A stretch of 24,531 bases of DNA, from assembly GCA_000433735.1 (NCBI GenBank), contig HF998345.1, positions 35,604 to 60,134 on the forward strand. The letters are read 5' to 3'. This DNA comes from Clostridium sp. CAG:167 (GTDB lineage Bacteria; Bacillota; Clostridia; Lachnospirales; Lachnospiraceae). The first letter of the stretch is position 1. Each line of letters begins with the position of its first letter. Both the position numbers and the translations under genes were made by a program. This document shows positions 15,236-23,168 of this stretch, piece by piece. Under the pieces are notes generated by a model. The model saw only the letters and a list, made by a program, of their open reading frames with translations, was not told the DNA's origin and searched no databases.

Positions 15236-16789
15236 CTAACGGGTGGAATACGCCAGCCGGTACACATCTTTTACCACATATTTGTCGGAAACAGTAATAA
15301 GACTGCCATTCCATGGATCCAGTGCCAGAAAATTAGCCGCAGTAAGCTTGTCCGGATTGGTAACATTCTTGTAACCGATGACTGTAACCCAGTGTTGGGA
15401 TGTGGTAGTTCCCGATACCCTCAGGATACAGGGAATTCCAGCCGCCACCTGATCATATGCAGCTTTCAGCACTTCCGTTGTATTGCTGTAACTGTTGGTG
15501 GCGTAACCACCTTTGCTCCACACGCAGTCTACATTTGTAGAGTTTGACCAGTATGTATGTGGACTAGGTGCGGTTTTATAAAGAATGGAATTGCAATATG
15601 CCAGCGCATAGGAAGCACAGGCCTTTTTCTCCAGAGCTGTTCCGTTGGACTGCTGACCTACTGCACTGATCAGCACAAAATTGTAAGTCAAAGTCCGGTT
15701 GCTTCCGGTGGCCGGCATCACAACATTAAATCCTTTTGAAAAAGGCACTAACCACTGATTTTTACAGTCTTTTACTACCACTCTGTATGTATAACTGCCC
15801 GGTGACAACCTGCCAAATACAATGTCTTTATCAATCCCTGCCAGTTCATAACTGCACCGCTTCGGATACACCTTTTTCTGCTGTACTACCGTGCCCTTTG
15901 TATCCAGGATCTGTGCTGTCAGTTCCTCCATGGCATAGGCTGTTCTGACGGTGCCTTTCAGGGAAAATGACTTGCCATAGTTTAATTTCTCCGGATAAGT
16001 CACGGCTGCATCAGCCCATGCCGCAGAAGACGGCACCGACGCCTTTACAAAAGAGAACTTCCACGATTTCTTTTTCTTCCGAAACCCGCTTTGCAAGTTT
16101 TCTCCCCGGCTGCGCAGAAATACCTCTCTTCCTTTATTCCATAGATACTGGTACTTTCCACCAGCCTTCAGTGCCCGGAAAGTAAAAGATTCATCCCCAT
16201 CTCTCAACGGTGCTGCCACGGCATTTCCCAAATCATCCAGCGTAAGGTACTGTCCCGTTCCCACATTTTTCAGCCGGATATACAGCCCCTTCACTTTCTC
16301 TGCTTCCCACATACTGCTGGCGATCTTATGATTTTTCAAAAGCCGCACATTGGTACCGGCCGCTAAACATCCGTCCAGCACATCCGCCATGGCTCCCCCT
16401 TTCATCTGGATAAAATAGATTCCTTTTTTTATCTTTGATGCTTCATTGGCAGCAATGGTGTAGGTTTTCTTTTTTAATTTCACTACAGTATACCGGATAC
16501 GGCCATTGGTTTTGTAAATACGCATGGTATAAAAACCCGCCCGCTTTATTTTCACCGTAGAAGCAGCCGAAGAAATTTTTTTCGCCTTCTTCCACTTTGC
16601 ACTGCCATAGGACACGTAGCGCCCCGGCACATAAATGATCCGCTTCGTAGTGGACGCTGCGATTGTCTTTTCCCATTCTTTTACCGTCACGCGCTCTGCT
16701 GCCTTGGCAGGTTTTCCCATAAGAAACACACCTGTCAGGATGAGGCAAAACCCCCACAACCACCTTCTTTTCTTCACGCTGTATACCAT
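15236..16789 (-). CDS. Secreted protein: beta-trefoil-like region plus C39-like cysteine peptidase domain
   Basis: The 517-residue protein begins with a signal peptide (KKRR, hydrophobic 10-24, cleavage near AKA/AE at 30-31). Residues 35-105 are lysine-rich and beta-strand-like. About 111-249 resembles a ricin-type beta-trefoil, with repeats such as GLYIRLKNVGTGQYLTL and a Trp-rich pattern. About 265-357 looks like an Ig/FN3-type beta sandwich. The C-terminal 150 residues fit a C39-like papain-fold peptidase: C391 in KKACASYALAY with Q379/Q380 upstream, H466 in SQHWVTVIGY, and D491 in LDPWNG. No sorting motif or transmembrane anchor is seen at the C-terminus. It starts 9 bases after the M18 aminopeptidase stop, so it is probably the last gene of that operon. 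The substrate is unknown. Confidence 0.75.
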   Translation of the reverse strand: MVYSVKKRRWLWGFCLILTGVFLMGKPAKAAERVTVKEWEKTIAASTTKRIIYVPGRYVSYGSAKWKKAKKISSAASTVKIKRAGFYTMRIYKTNGRIRYTVVKLKKKTYTIAANEASKIKKGIYFIQMKGGAMADVLDGCLAAGTNVRLLKNHKIASSMWEAEKVKGLYIRLKNVGTGQYLTLDDLGNAVAAPLRDGDESFTFRALKAGGKYQYLWNKGREVFLRSRGENLQSGFRKKKKSWKFSFVKASVPSSAAWADAAVTYPEKLNYGKSFSLKGTVRTAYAMEELTAQILDTKGTVVQQKKVYPKRCSYELAGIDKDIVFGRLSPGSYTYRVVVKDCKNQWLVPFSKGFNVVMPATGSNRTLTYNFVLISAVGQQSNGTALEKKACASYALAYCNSILYKTAPSPHTYWSNSTNVDCVWSKGGYATNSYSNTTEVLKAAYDQVAAGIPCILRVSGTTTSQHWVTVIGYKNVTNPDKLTAANFLALDPWNGSLITVSDKYVVKDVYRLAYSTR

Positions 16790-16798
16790 ATGTCATCC

Positions 16799-18187
16799 TC
16801 ATTTTTCAAAAATTTTCTCAAGGAATACTACATACCCTTTCTTGGTCTCATAAATATCCGCCTTGCTTGTGATCTCCCACGGTGCATGCATATTCAGTAC
16901 AGCCACGCCACAGTCAATGACATTCATGCCATACAATGCCATAATATATGCAATGGTACCGCCGCCGCCAATATCTACTTTTCCAAGTTCTGCAGTCTGA
17001 TAAGCAACCTTGGCATCTTTCAGAATACCACGGATCTGTGCCATAAATTCGGCATTGGCATCATTACTTCCGCTTTTTCCGCGGGAACCTGTAAATTTAT
17101 TAAATACCATACCTCTTCCAAAGTATGCTGCATTTTTCTTCTCGTAAGCAGAGGCATAGGTCGGATCAAAAGCCGCACTTACATCCGAGGACAACATTCT
17201 GGAGTTAGCCAGACAGCGTCGCAGTGCCAGATCTGAATACTGACCGGTCAGGGAAAGTACCTCAGCTACTGTATTCTCAAAATTTCTGGAACGCATGCCG
17301 GTGGCCCCTACACTTCCGATTTCCTCTTTGTCTACCAGCAGACAGCAGGTTGTATACTCTGTGTTTTCCACCTCTACCATAGCAAGAAGAGAAGTAAATG
17401 CGCATACACGGTCATCCTGTCCGTATGCCATGATCATACTGGTATCAAATCCTGATTCTCTGGCTTTTCCAGCTGGTACCACTTCCAGTTCCGCAGACAA
17501 AAAGTCTTCCTCTTCCATATCATATTTTTCCTTCAGGATAGAGAGGATATTTTTTGCCACAGCATCTTTTTCTTCCCCTTTTAACGGCTGGCTTCCTACC
17601 AGGATATCCAACGCCTCTCCTTCGATCACTTCCGTAGCTTTTTTGCTCATGCGCTCCTGGGACAAATGGATCAAAAGATCTGTCACGCAGAAGACAGGGT
17701 CTTTCTCATCTTCTCCCACACAGACCGGCACCACTTCCCCGTCCTTTTTCACGATAACACCGTGAATCGCCAACGGCAGTGTGACCCACTGATATTTCTT
17801 GATCCCGCCATAATAATGGGTATCCAGAAACGCCAGTTCTGTATCCTCATACAATGGATTTTGCTTTATATCCATGCGGGGGGAGTCAATATGCGCCCCA
17901 AGGATAGCCATGCCTTTTTCCAGTGGCTGCCGTCCGATCTGAAACAACGCAATGGATTTATTCATGTTCACAGAATACACTTTATCCCCTGCTGTTAACT
18001 TTCCACCTTCTTCAATAACATCTGCCAGATTGCGGTATCCTGCCTGCTCTGCAATGCGCACAGACTGGCTGACACATTCTCTCTCTGTTTTGCCGTCATC
18101 CAGAAAATGCCTGTAGTCTTCACAGAGTTTTTCCATTTCTTTTAATTCTTTTTTCGTATAATCTTTCCACGCATTTCTTCGTTCCAT
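16799..18187 (-). CDS. M18 family zinc aminopeptidase
   Basis: This is a cytoplasmic metallo-aminopeptidase of the aspartyl aminopeptidase/aminopeptidase I family, which removes N-terminal residues from peptides. It has 462 residues and no signal peptide. The conserved metal and catalytic positions are visible: H99 in GAHIDSPR, D258 in GQDDR, E288/E289 in DKEEIGS, D335 in SSDVSAAFDP, and H434 in LNMHAPWE. AAAGGA lies about 8 bases before the ATG. It lies 30 bases after the 80-residue gene and 9 bases before the C39-like gene. Confidence 0.95.
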   Translation of the reverse strand: MERRNAWKDYTKKELKEMEKLCEDYRHFLDDGKTERECVSQSVRIAEQAGYRNLADVIEEGGKLTAGDKVYSVNMNKSIALFQIGRQPLEKGMAILGAHIDSPRMDIKQNPLYEDTELAFLDTHYYGGIKKYQWVTLPLAIHGVIVKKDGEVVPVCVGEDEKDPVFCVTDLLIHLSQERMSKKATEVIEGEALDILVGSQPLKGEEKDAVAKNILSILKEKYDMEEEDFLSAELEVVPAGKARESGFDTSMIMAYGQDDRVCAFTSLLAMVEVENTEYTTCCLLVDKEEIGSVGATGMRSRNFENTVAEVLSLTGQYSDLALRRCLANSRMLSSDVSAAFDPTYASAYEKKNAAYFGRGMVFNKFTGSRGKSGSNDANAEFMAQIRGILKDAKVAYQTAELGKVDIGGGGTIAYIMALYGMNVIDCGVAVLNMHAPWEITSKADIYETKKGYVVFLEKIFEK

Positions 18188-18217
18188 TGATCTTTGTCCT
18201 TTCTTTCTGATCTGCTC

Positions 18218-18460
18218 TTAATGAGTCTCTTCTTCATCAAATTCTACAACTACATAATAACCTTTATCGTTGTGTTTTATCTCCTTCACAACGCCTTTGC
18301 GGGACTTAAGCCTTTCCCGGAATACATAATTACCGGACATGGCCACTGCCGGATTGATGGTATAATAATAAGCACTTGGCAGCACGCCTTCCGTAATGGT
18401 GACCTCGTCTCCTTCTTTTACCAGATTTTCCCGCTCCATTTTAAATTCCATTAACCGCAT
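18218..18460 (-). CDS. 80-residue conserved-type hypothetical protein, probably a small beta-barrel
   Basis: I do not recognise a family. It reads MRLMEFKMER, then GDEVTITEGVLPSAYYY, and a C-terminal RKGVVKEIKHNDKGYYVVVEFDEEE. The alternating hydrophobic strands and glycine turns resemble an SH3-like or KOW-like fold (inference). It is soluble. A perfect AGGAGG sits 5 bases before the ATG and overlaps the truA stop, so the gene is real and coupled to truA. Its neighbours suggest a housekeeping role, perhaps RNA-related, but the evidence is thin. Confidence 0.75.
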   Translation of the reverse strand: MRLMEFKMERENLVKEGDEVTITEGVLPSAYYYTINPAVAMSGNYVFRERLKSRKGVVKEIKHNDKGYYVVVEFDEEETH

Positions 18461-18469
18461 AAAAGCCTC

Positions 18470-19198
18470 CTAATCGTACTTTACCTGTTGCAAAAAAAGT
18501 CCCTGGGCCGGAGCCGTCGGTCCCGCCAGTTTCCGGTCTTTTTGCTCCAGCACCTGCATCACATCCGCCGTGGTCATGGCACCTGTGCCTGCCGCTACCA
18601 GTGTACCGGTTAGGATCCGCACCATATTGTACAAAAACCCGTTCCCATAAAACCAGATCCAGATCCGGTCTTCCTCTTCTTCCAGACGGATCTCGTATAT
18701 CTGACGGACGGTGGATTTTTTCTTGGATGCTTTGGTACAAAATCCTGCAAAATCGTGTTTGCCTGTGAGACAATCCGCCGCCTCTTTCATGGCTTCCAGA
18801 TCCAGTTCTTCCTGCATCTGCCAGGCATACCGTCTCTGAAACACATCGAAGCGGCCTGCTTTCAAAATCTGATATCCGTATACTTTACCAGTGGCATTCA
18901 GACGACTGTGAAATCGGGGGGAAGCCTCTTCCAGCCTTAGTATCCGTATGTCTTCCGGCAAATATTCATTGATCTGACCGGCCGTATAGACCTTTTCACT
19001 GTGGAAATGAGCCACCTGGCCCCTGGCATGCACCCCTGCATCTGTCCGTCCTGCCCCATGGACATGTACCGGCTTTCCTTCCTGCTTTGAAAGGACCATT
19101 TCCAGTCGTCCCTGGATCGTATCTTTATTTTTTTCTTTCTGACGCTGCCACCCCTGATAGCGGCCGCCGTCATACTGCAGTATCATACGATAATTCAT
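18470..19198 (-). CDS. truA: tRNA pseudouridine synthase A
   Basis: TruA converts uridines 38-40 of tRNA anticodon stems to pseudouridine. The 242 residues include the motif GAGRTDAGVHA with catalytic D53, the N-terminal YDGGRYQGWQRQ segment, and NGFLYNMVR (about 193-201), which is typical of the family. The start is either ATG 19198, overlapping the upstream stop as TGATG, or GTG 19201. GGGGAG lies 10 and 7 bases ahead respectively, so the sequence does not decide it. Confidence 0.97.
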   Translation of the reverse strand: MNYRMILQYDGGRYQGWQRQKEKNKDTIQGRLEMVLSKQEGKPVHVHGAGRTDAGVHARGQVAHFHSEKVYTAGQINEYLPEDIRILRLEEASPRFHSRLNATGKVYGYQILKAGRFDVFQRRYAWQMQEELDLEAMKEAADCLTGKHDFAGFCTKASKKKSTVRQIYEIRLEEEEDRIWIWFYGNGFLYNMVRILTGTLVAAGTGAMTTADVMQVLEQKDRKLAGPTAPAQGLFLQQVKYD

Positions 19199-19719
19199 CA
19201 CAATCGATCTCCCCGGCTGGTTTCATATTTGCTGCGGATCTTTAACTCTGACAGAATCATCTTGTATCCGTCCATCCCCTCTTCAATCGACAGATCCAGA
19301 CTGACTGCCATATTGTTGATCATATGTTCATCCAGATCATTTTTCATCTCTTCCAAAATTTTCAGTTTCTGTCTGTAGGTAGGTGCATCAAAAAATGCAA
19401 TCATTTTGCGCATTTTTTCATCCACCGGCTCTACCTCTTCTTCCTCTGTCCGGGTCAATACCTCCCCTTTAGAAATGCGAGGCTGCTTATCCGGCAGATC
19501 CTGTTTCTTTTCCAGATATTTCTGCCGTTTCCGTGGCAGTTCTTCAAAACTTCTTGTGTAGGCTTCAAAGAAATCCACTTTTTCCATTACATAATATTCA
19601 TAGGGTGGTTCTAACTCCTGGTAGCATACCACATCCTGCATAATTGGTTTTGTCCGGGCCCGCGCAATAATCTGTACCGGCTGTCCTGTCCTTTTGTTGT
19701 ATAATACTTGATTCTGCAT
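19198..19719 (-). CDS. Hypothetical 173-residue protein, weak DUF1653-like N-terminus
   Basis: I do not recognise this protein firmly. Residues 15-55 (ARARTKPIMQDVVCYQEL, then a short gap, then VMEKVDFFEAY) loosely follow the pattern of DUF1653 proteins. The middle (60-100) is charged and low in complexity, with EEEEVEP. The C-terminal 70 residues are helical, with repeated Met, Leu and acidic residues. There is no signal peptide, membrane segment or cysteine cluster. GGGAG lies 6 bases before the ATG. It heads the truA operon and its stop overlaps the truA start. Confidence 0.75.
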   Translation of the reverse strand: MQNQVLYNKRTGQPVQIIARARTKPIMQDVVCYQELEPPYEYYVMEKVDFFEAYTRSFEELPRKRQKYLEKKQDLPDKQPRISKGEVLTRTEEEEVEPVDEKMRKMIAFFDAPTYRQKLKILEEMKNDLDEHMINNMAVSLDLSIEEGMDGYKMILSELKIRSKYETSRGDRL

Positions 19720-19770
19720 AAACGACTCCCTTCTGACAGATAGTTTCTCTGTCCTTTTTTCTTCCCTTCC

Positions 19771-19798
19771 ATCTTATCACAAGTAGGTGATTTTTCAA
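19771..19798 (-). promoter_or_regulatory. Candidate promoter of the 173-residue protein-truA operon
   Basis: TTGAAA (19793-19798), a 16-base spacer and TAAGAT (19771-19776) read into the gene starting at 19719, immediately downstream of the FN3 gene terminator. Confidence 0.45.
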
Positions 19799-19800
19799 AC

Positions 19801-19853
19801 AAAAAAGTAACAGATCACGGGGAAGTTGCTGTCACTTTCCCATGGTCTGTTAC
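19801..19853 (-). terminator. Rho-independent terminator of the FN3 protein gene
   Basis: GTAACAGA (19807-19814) pairs with TCTGTTAC (19846-19853), and the stem extends inward through CA/TG and GGG/CCC pairs with wobbles to about 20 pairs. On the minus strand it is followed by TTTTTT (19806-19801). It lies 45 bases after the FN3 stop. Confidence 0.88.
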
Positions 19854-19897
19854 CGTTTTACTTCGTTATTCTTTTCCGAAACAGAGACAGCCTGTTA

Positions 19898-21100
19898 TTA
19901 GTATACGCTGGCGACTGCTTCGATCTTACTCTTTACTGTCTTTTTGCCAACTTTTGTGTTGTATGAGACACGAACATAATATCTCTTGTTCTTTTTCAGT
20001 TTTTTCTTACCGATCTTTTTGAATGTGTAGCTGCTCTTTTTCTTAGCACTGATTGTTTTGATCTTTTTAAATCCACTGTTCTGTTTGGTAGATGCGTAAA
20101 TTGTGTAGCTGGTTGCACCTTTGATCTTTTTCCATTTTACTGTAATTTTCTTTTTGCTGGCAGAACGGATCACTTTTACACTGGAAGAAGATGCGGTGTA
20201 AGTAAATCCGGACCATGGTCCGAATACTCTCTGTCCATTTACTTGTACATAAGCTCTTGCTCTTGCCTTTGTAAATACATTCTTGAAGAATGGTGTGATA
20301 TCCTGATAAGTGCTGGATGTATATCCGTTGTACAGATTCTTACCTTTGTAGTTCTTTACCTGCAGCTGGTATCCGTCTGCATTCTGTACAGCGTTCCAGC
20401 CAAACTGTGCATCATTCAGATAATACCAGAAATTTTTAATGGCAATATACTGAACTTTGCTTGGCGCTGTCTTTGCATAAATTGTATTGATATCTGTACC
20501 GGAAATCTTAGTGGTTCCATTGATCACCTTAGTAGGGATAACAAACAACTGTACCTTGGATGCTGCATTCAATCCTGATATGGTCGCTGTTGTTCCTACA
20601 GAAGAACCTACCTGTGTGTGGTTTCTCCATCCATCATAACGATAAATTTCATACGCAGTTGCACCGGCAACGGCATCCCAGGTCAATGTTACAGAATTGG
20701 CAGTTGCACCTGTCTGCTTTGTGTTTGTAACTTCTTTCAATGAGGTAGAAACCTGGATCACTTCCGATTCGGCGATTGGAGTCTGACGCTTATAATCTGC
20801 AAAAGCAACAACTCTGGCATAATAGGTGCTTCCCTCTGTCAGATGATACAATGTCTCATCGGTGGAGGAAGTGTCACTGTAACCTGTGAGGCTGTCAGCA
20901 GATGAACCATAATATACACGGTAATATACTCTGTCACCATAGAACACAGCATCCCACTGTAACTCCACATAATCGCTGCTTGCCTTGGTCTGTTTTACAT
21001 TTGTAATAGAAACAGCGGCCTGACTGGATGCACCGTTAAAAATGAGGGCACCGAAAGTCAATGCAAGCATCATAACTATCATTTTGAAACTTCTTTTCAT
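19898..21100 (-). CDS. Secreted fibronectin type III repeat protein with lysine-rich C-terminal domain
   Basis: The 400-residue extracellular protein has a signal peptide (MKRSFK, hydrophobic 7-22, cleavage near SSQAA at 25-29). Three to four FN3-like beta sandwiches follow: about 30-120, 121-215, 216-305, and a final domain of about 310-400. Repeated WDAV..A..YE/YR patterns mark the strands. The last domain is extremely basic (KKKITVKWKKIKGA, later KKKLKKNKRYYVRV), a domain type common in Lachnospiraceae surface proteins. No LPXTG or transmembrane anchor is present, so retention by charge on the wall is possible (inference). ATG 21100 is chosen because AGGAG lies 7 bases before it and only 1 base before ATG 21106. 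The gene is monocistronic, with its own promoter and terminator. Confidence 0.85.
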   Translation of the reverse strand: MKRSFKMIVMMLALTFGALIFNGASSQAAVSITNVKQTKASSDYVELQWDAVFYGDRVYYRVYYGSSADSLTGYSDTSSTDETLYHLTEGSTYYARVVAFADYKRQTPIAESEVIQVSTSLKEVTNTKQTGATANSVTLTWDAVAGATAYEIYRYDGWRNHTQVGSSVGTTATISGLNAASKVQLFVIPTKVINGTTKISGTDINTIYAKTAPSKVQYIAIKNFWYYLNDAQFGWNAVQNADGYQLQVKNYKGKNLYNGYTSSTYQDITPFFKNVFTKARARAYVQVNGQRVFGPWSGFTYTASSSSVKVIRSASKKKITVKWKKIKGATSYTIYASTKQNSGFKKIKTISAKKKSSYTFKKIGKKKLKKNKRYYVRVSYNTKVGKKTVKSKIEAVASVY

Positions 21101-21144
21101 TTTCATACTCCTTTTACTTATTTTATTGTTTTTTTACACCAATT

Positions 21145-21173
21145 ATAATACAAGGTAAAAACCATTCTGTCAA
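21145..21173 (-). promoter_or_regulatory. Promoter of the FN3 protein gene
   Basis: A perfect TTGACA (21168-21173), a 17-base spacer and TATTAT (21145-21150) lie about 45 bases before the start codon. This near-consensus promoter suggests high expression. Confidence 0.75.
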
Positions 21174-21187
21174 TACCTTTGCGCCGT

Positions 21188-22981
21188 TTATCTTGCATTA
21201 TGTTCTTTGATCAGGCGTACCAGTTTGTGACGGAATGCCTTCTCTGATATATTTCCTGATTCAAACGCCAGACGGTTTATATCAAACCGGCAGTTTTCTA
21301 TCATCTTTTTTGTAAAAAAACGGTCCTCTCCCCCCTGAAAGGTAACCCACACAGCACCGGACAGTTCTTCCAGGCTGTAATCCGACGCCTCCACCAGCAT
21401 AGGAAGCGCCTCTTTATCTAACACAAATACATGGGCGTAAGTTCCCACTGTCTCTGCCAGACGGCCGATATTAATAGGATGTTCCGGCTCTTCTTCTTCC
21501 ACTGCCAGGATCACCGGCAGGGTGCGGTTGTGGTTGGCCGTAAACTGGCTTAACTTCTCCAGTTTTTCCATACTGTCTACCCGCTGTGGTTTCAGAGACA
21601 TAGGAATCACGTCTTCATAACCGATCCGTCGGAAAATCTCATCTACAAATCTTGGTTTGGCAAAACTTTCCCGCACAAACCTCTCCGGCGGATGACAATA
21701 ATCGCAATCTACCCGCATGCGGATCCGGTCACTGCGCTCCAGACTGACTTTGGTCCGCCACACCATGCCCGGTCTGGTGGTGTCTACATAGTCCAGGCAC
21801 AATTTGTAAAATCCCAGAGAACGGTTTCCCAGGATGCTCAGATTGTATCCCGGTGAATGAAATTCATAGTCATCCGGAGTCAGCGGAATATCATCTGTTA
21901 CATTACGGAATCTTCCCTGGGCCCAGACACCGATGATCTGGACAGCCGCCATAAATTCCTGATAGATATCGTCTTCTTCCTTATGAAGCAGTGTCACGCT
22001 TAATTCAAAGGATGGGGAGATTTCTAACGGCTTTAACTCCAGTCGTTCTGTCTTTACTGTTTTTTCTGATTTTACCAGGTCCTTGCAGATCTTTGACAGT
22101 TTCTTTTTCAATTTCAGATCATAGTCCGCTACGGACTCATTCATTACCTTTACCAGCAGATCAAAGGTTATGTCCTCATGGTTCACATCATTTAACAATG
22201 CATACAGCACATCTGCCCGGCTGCAGTGATACATACACCGGACCACTTCGTGGTTCTCATTAAAAAAATCCACCAGTTCCTGTGACAGAGGCTTTCCTGC
22301 AAACCGGAGACGGAACCGTCCTTTAATCATCATTTCCCAGTTACCTTCTTCATAATGATATCTGGCCAGCTTTTCAAATACATTTAAAGTAGTCCAGTCA
22401 CACAGCTCAAGATTGGCCAGGACACAGTTCAATGTACGGGACAGGTCTTCATTATTCCGCCAGAACTCGCCTCCATAAGGAGACTTGTAACGCATATCGT
22501 GCTCGATCTCATGCCAGCCTTCAAAAGATATAGTCCGTAACTGCACCTCAAAGGTATTGTCAATGGGATACATACTGAGATCTCCATTATAAATGCTGCG
22601 GTACTCATCCGGGATCCGGTACACACCGTTTAACTTGGATGCCTTAAACTCTTCGCTGGAGTTGTCGGTAACCGCCCACTCTCCCTGTCTGGCAAAGGTC
22701 CTGTCAAACACCGTCTGCAAAATCTTCATGTCATCATAATAATAGACAACGATACGCATTCCGATAAGGTCCTGCATCCTCTTTTCGTCGTCTTCAAATC
22801 CATACCCATCTTTATTAATCTTATCTACAATGGATTCCGGAGTCTTCACACGATGAAAGATCCGGAAATAAATTCCCGCCCGCTGCAGCATCTCGCAAAC
22901 ATCATCTTCCAGTCGTTCACCTATCCCTTCGAGCTGCGGCGTATGGATTCTCTGTTCTAATTCTTCCAATTCATACTTCAC
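21188..22981 (-). CDS. RelA/SpoT-fold nucleotidyltransferase-like protein with long C-terminal extension
   Basis: The 597-residue soluble protein has a RelA/SpoT synthetase-like N-terminus (about 30-170): RVKTPESIVDKI with R44 and K46 (ATP-binding positions), DLIGMRIVVYY with metal-binding D71, EVQLRT with E145, and WHEIEHDMRYK (156-166). The guanine-stacking NGYxSLH motif found in (p)ppGpp synthetases is not recognisable; the corresponding place reads NGVYRIPDEYRSIY. Residues 170-310 are helical. About 320-430 looks beta-rich, with three Cys and His near 426-430 (CDYCH). About 480-597 suggests an alpha/beta domain (TLPVILAVEEEEPE, then TYAHVFVLD, then GAVWVTFQGG). It has no HD hydrolase, TGS or ACT domain, so it is neither a long Rel nor a standard small alarmone synthetase. 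The start is a GTG with GAGGG 9 bases upstream. Nucleotide-transfer activity is plausible; the product is unknown. Confidence 0.75.
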   Translation of the reverse strand: MKYELEELEQRIHTPQLEGIGERLEDDVCEMLQRAGIYFRIFHRVKTPESIVDKINKDGYGFEDDEKRMQDLIGMRIVVYYYDDMKILQTVFDRTFARQGEWAVTDNSSEEFKASKLNGVYRIPDEYRSIYNGDLSMYPIDNTFEVQLRTISFEGWHEIEHDMRYKSPYGGEFWRNNEDLSRTLNCVLANLELCDWTTLNVFEKLARYHYEEGNWEMMIKGRFRLRFAGKPLSQELVDFFNENHEVVRCMYHCSRADVLYALLNDVNHEDITFDLLVKVMNESVADYDLKLKKKLSKICKDLVKSEKTVKTERLELKPLEISPSFELSVTLLHKEEDDIYQEFMAAVQIIGVWAQGRFRNVTDDIPLTPDDYEFHSPGYNLSILGNRSLGFYKLCLDYVDTTRPGMVWRTKVSLERSDRIRMRVDCDYCHPPERFVRESFAKPRFVDEIFRRIGYEDVIPMSLKPQRVDSMEKLEKLSQFTANHNRTLPVILAVEEEEPEHPINIGRLAETVGTYAHVFVLDKEALPMLVEASDYSLEELSGAVWVTFQGGEDRFFTKKMIENCRFDINRLAFESGNISEKAFRHKLVRLIKEHNAR

Positions 22982-23041
22982 GCCATCATTCCCTCTAATT
23001 TCTTTATAATTTTCTTTTTTCTGTCAAAACAAACCTACACT

Positions 23042-23070
23042 ACTATACCATTTTTTCTGTCAGAAGTCCA
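23042..23070 (-). promoter_or_regulatory. Candidate promoter of the RelA/SpoT-like gene
   Basis: TGGACT (23065-23070), a 17-base spacer and TATAGT (23042-23047) read toward the GTG at 22981. A second -35-like TTGACA lies at 23022-23027, but no -10 box at a proper distance follows it. Confidence 0.5.
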
Positions 23071-23073
23071 CTT

Positions 23074-23106
23074 TATTGTTAAATATGTACAATATACTTA
23101 ACAATA
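23074..23106. repeat. AT-rich palindrome upstream of the RelA/SpoT-like promoter
   Basis: TATTGTTAA (23074-23082) and TTAACAATA (23098-23106) are perfect 9-base arms around 15 bases. ACAATAT occurs twice as a direct repeat (23089 and 23101) and once inverted. It abuts the -35 box at 23065-23070, a normal place for a regulator site. Confidence 0.5.
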
Positions 23107-23168
23107 TGTTCACAGATTTTCGTATATTTGAACACACTCTGGTCACATTTGGACGCTATACTATAGCC

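Noticed and set aside
21188..22981. Calling the RelA/SpoT-like gene relA, relQ or relP
   Set aside because: It lacks HD, TGS and ACT domains, is far longer than small alarmone synthetases, and lacks the NGYxSLH motif.
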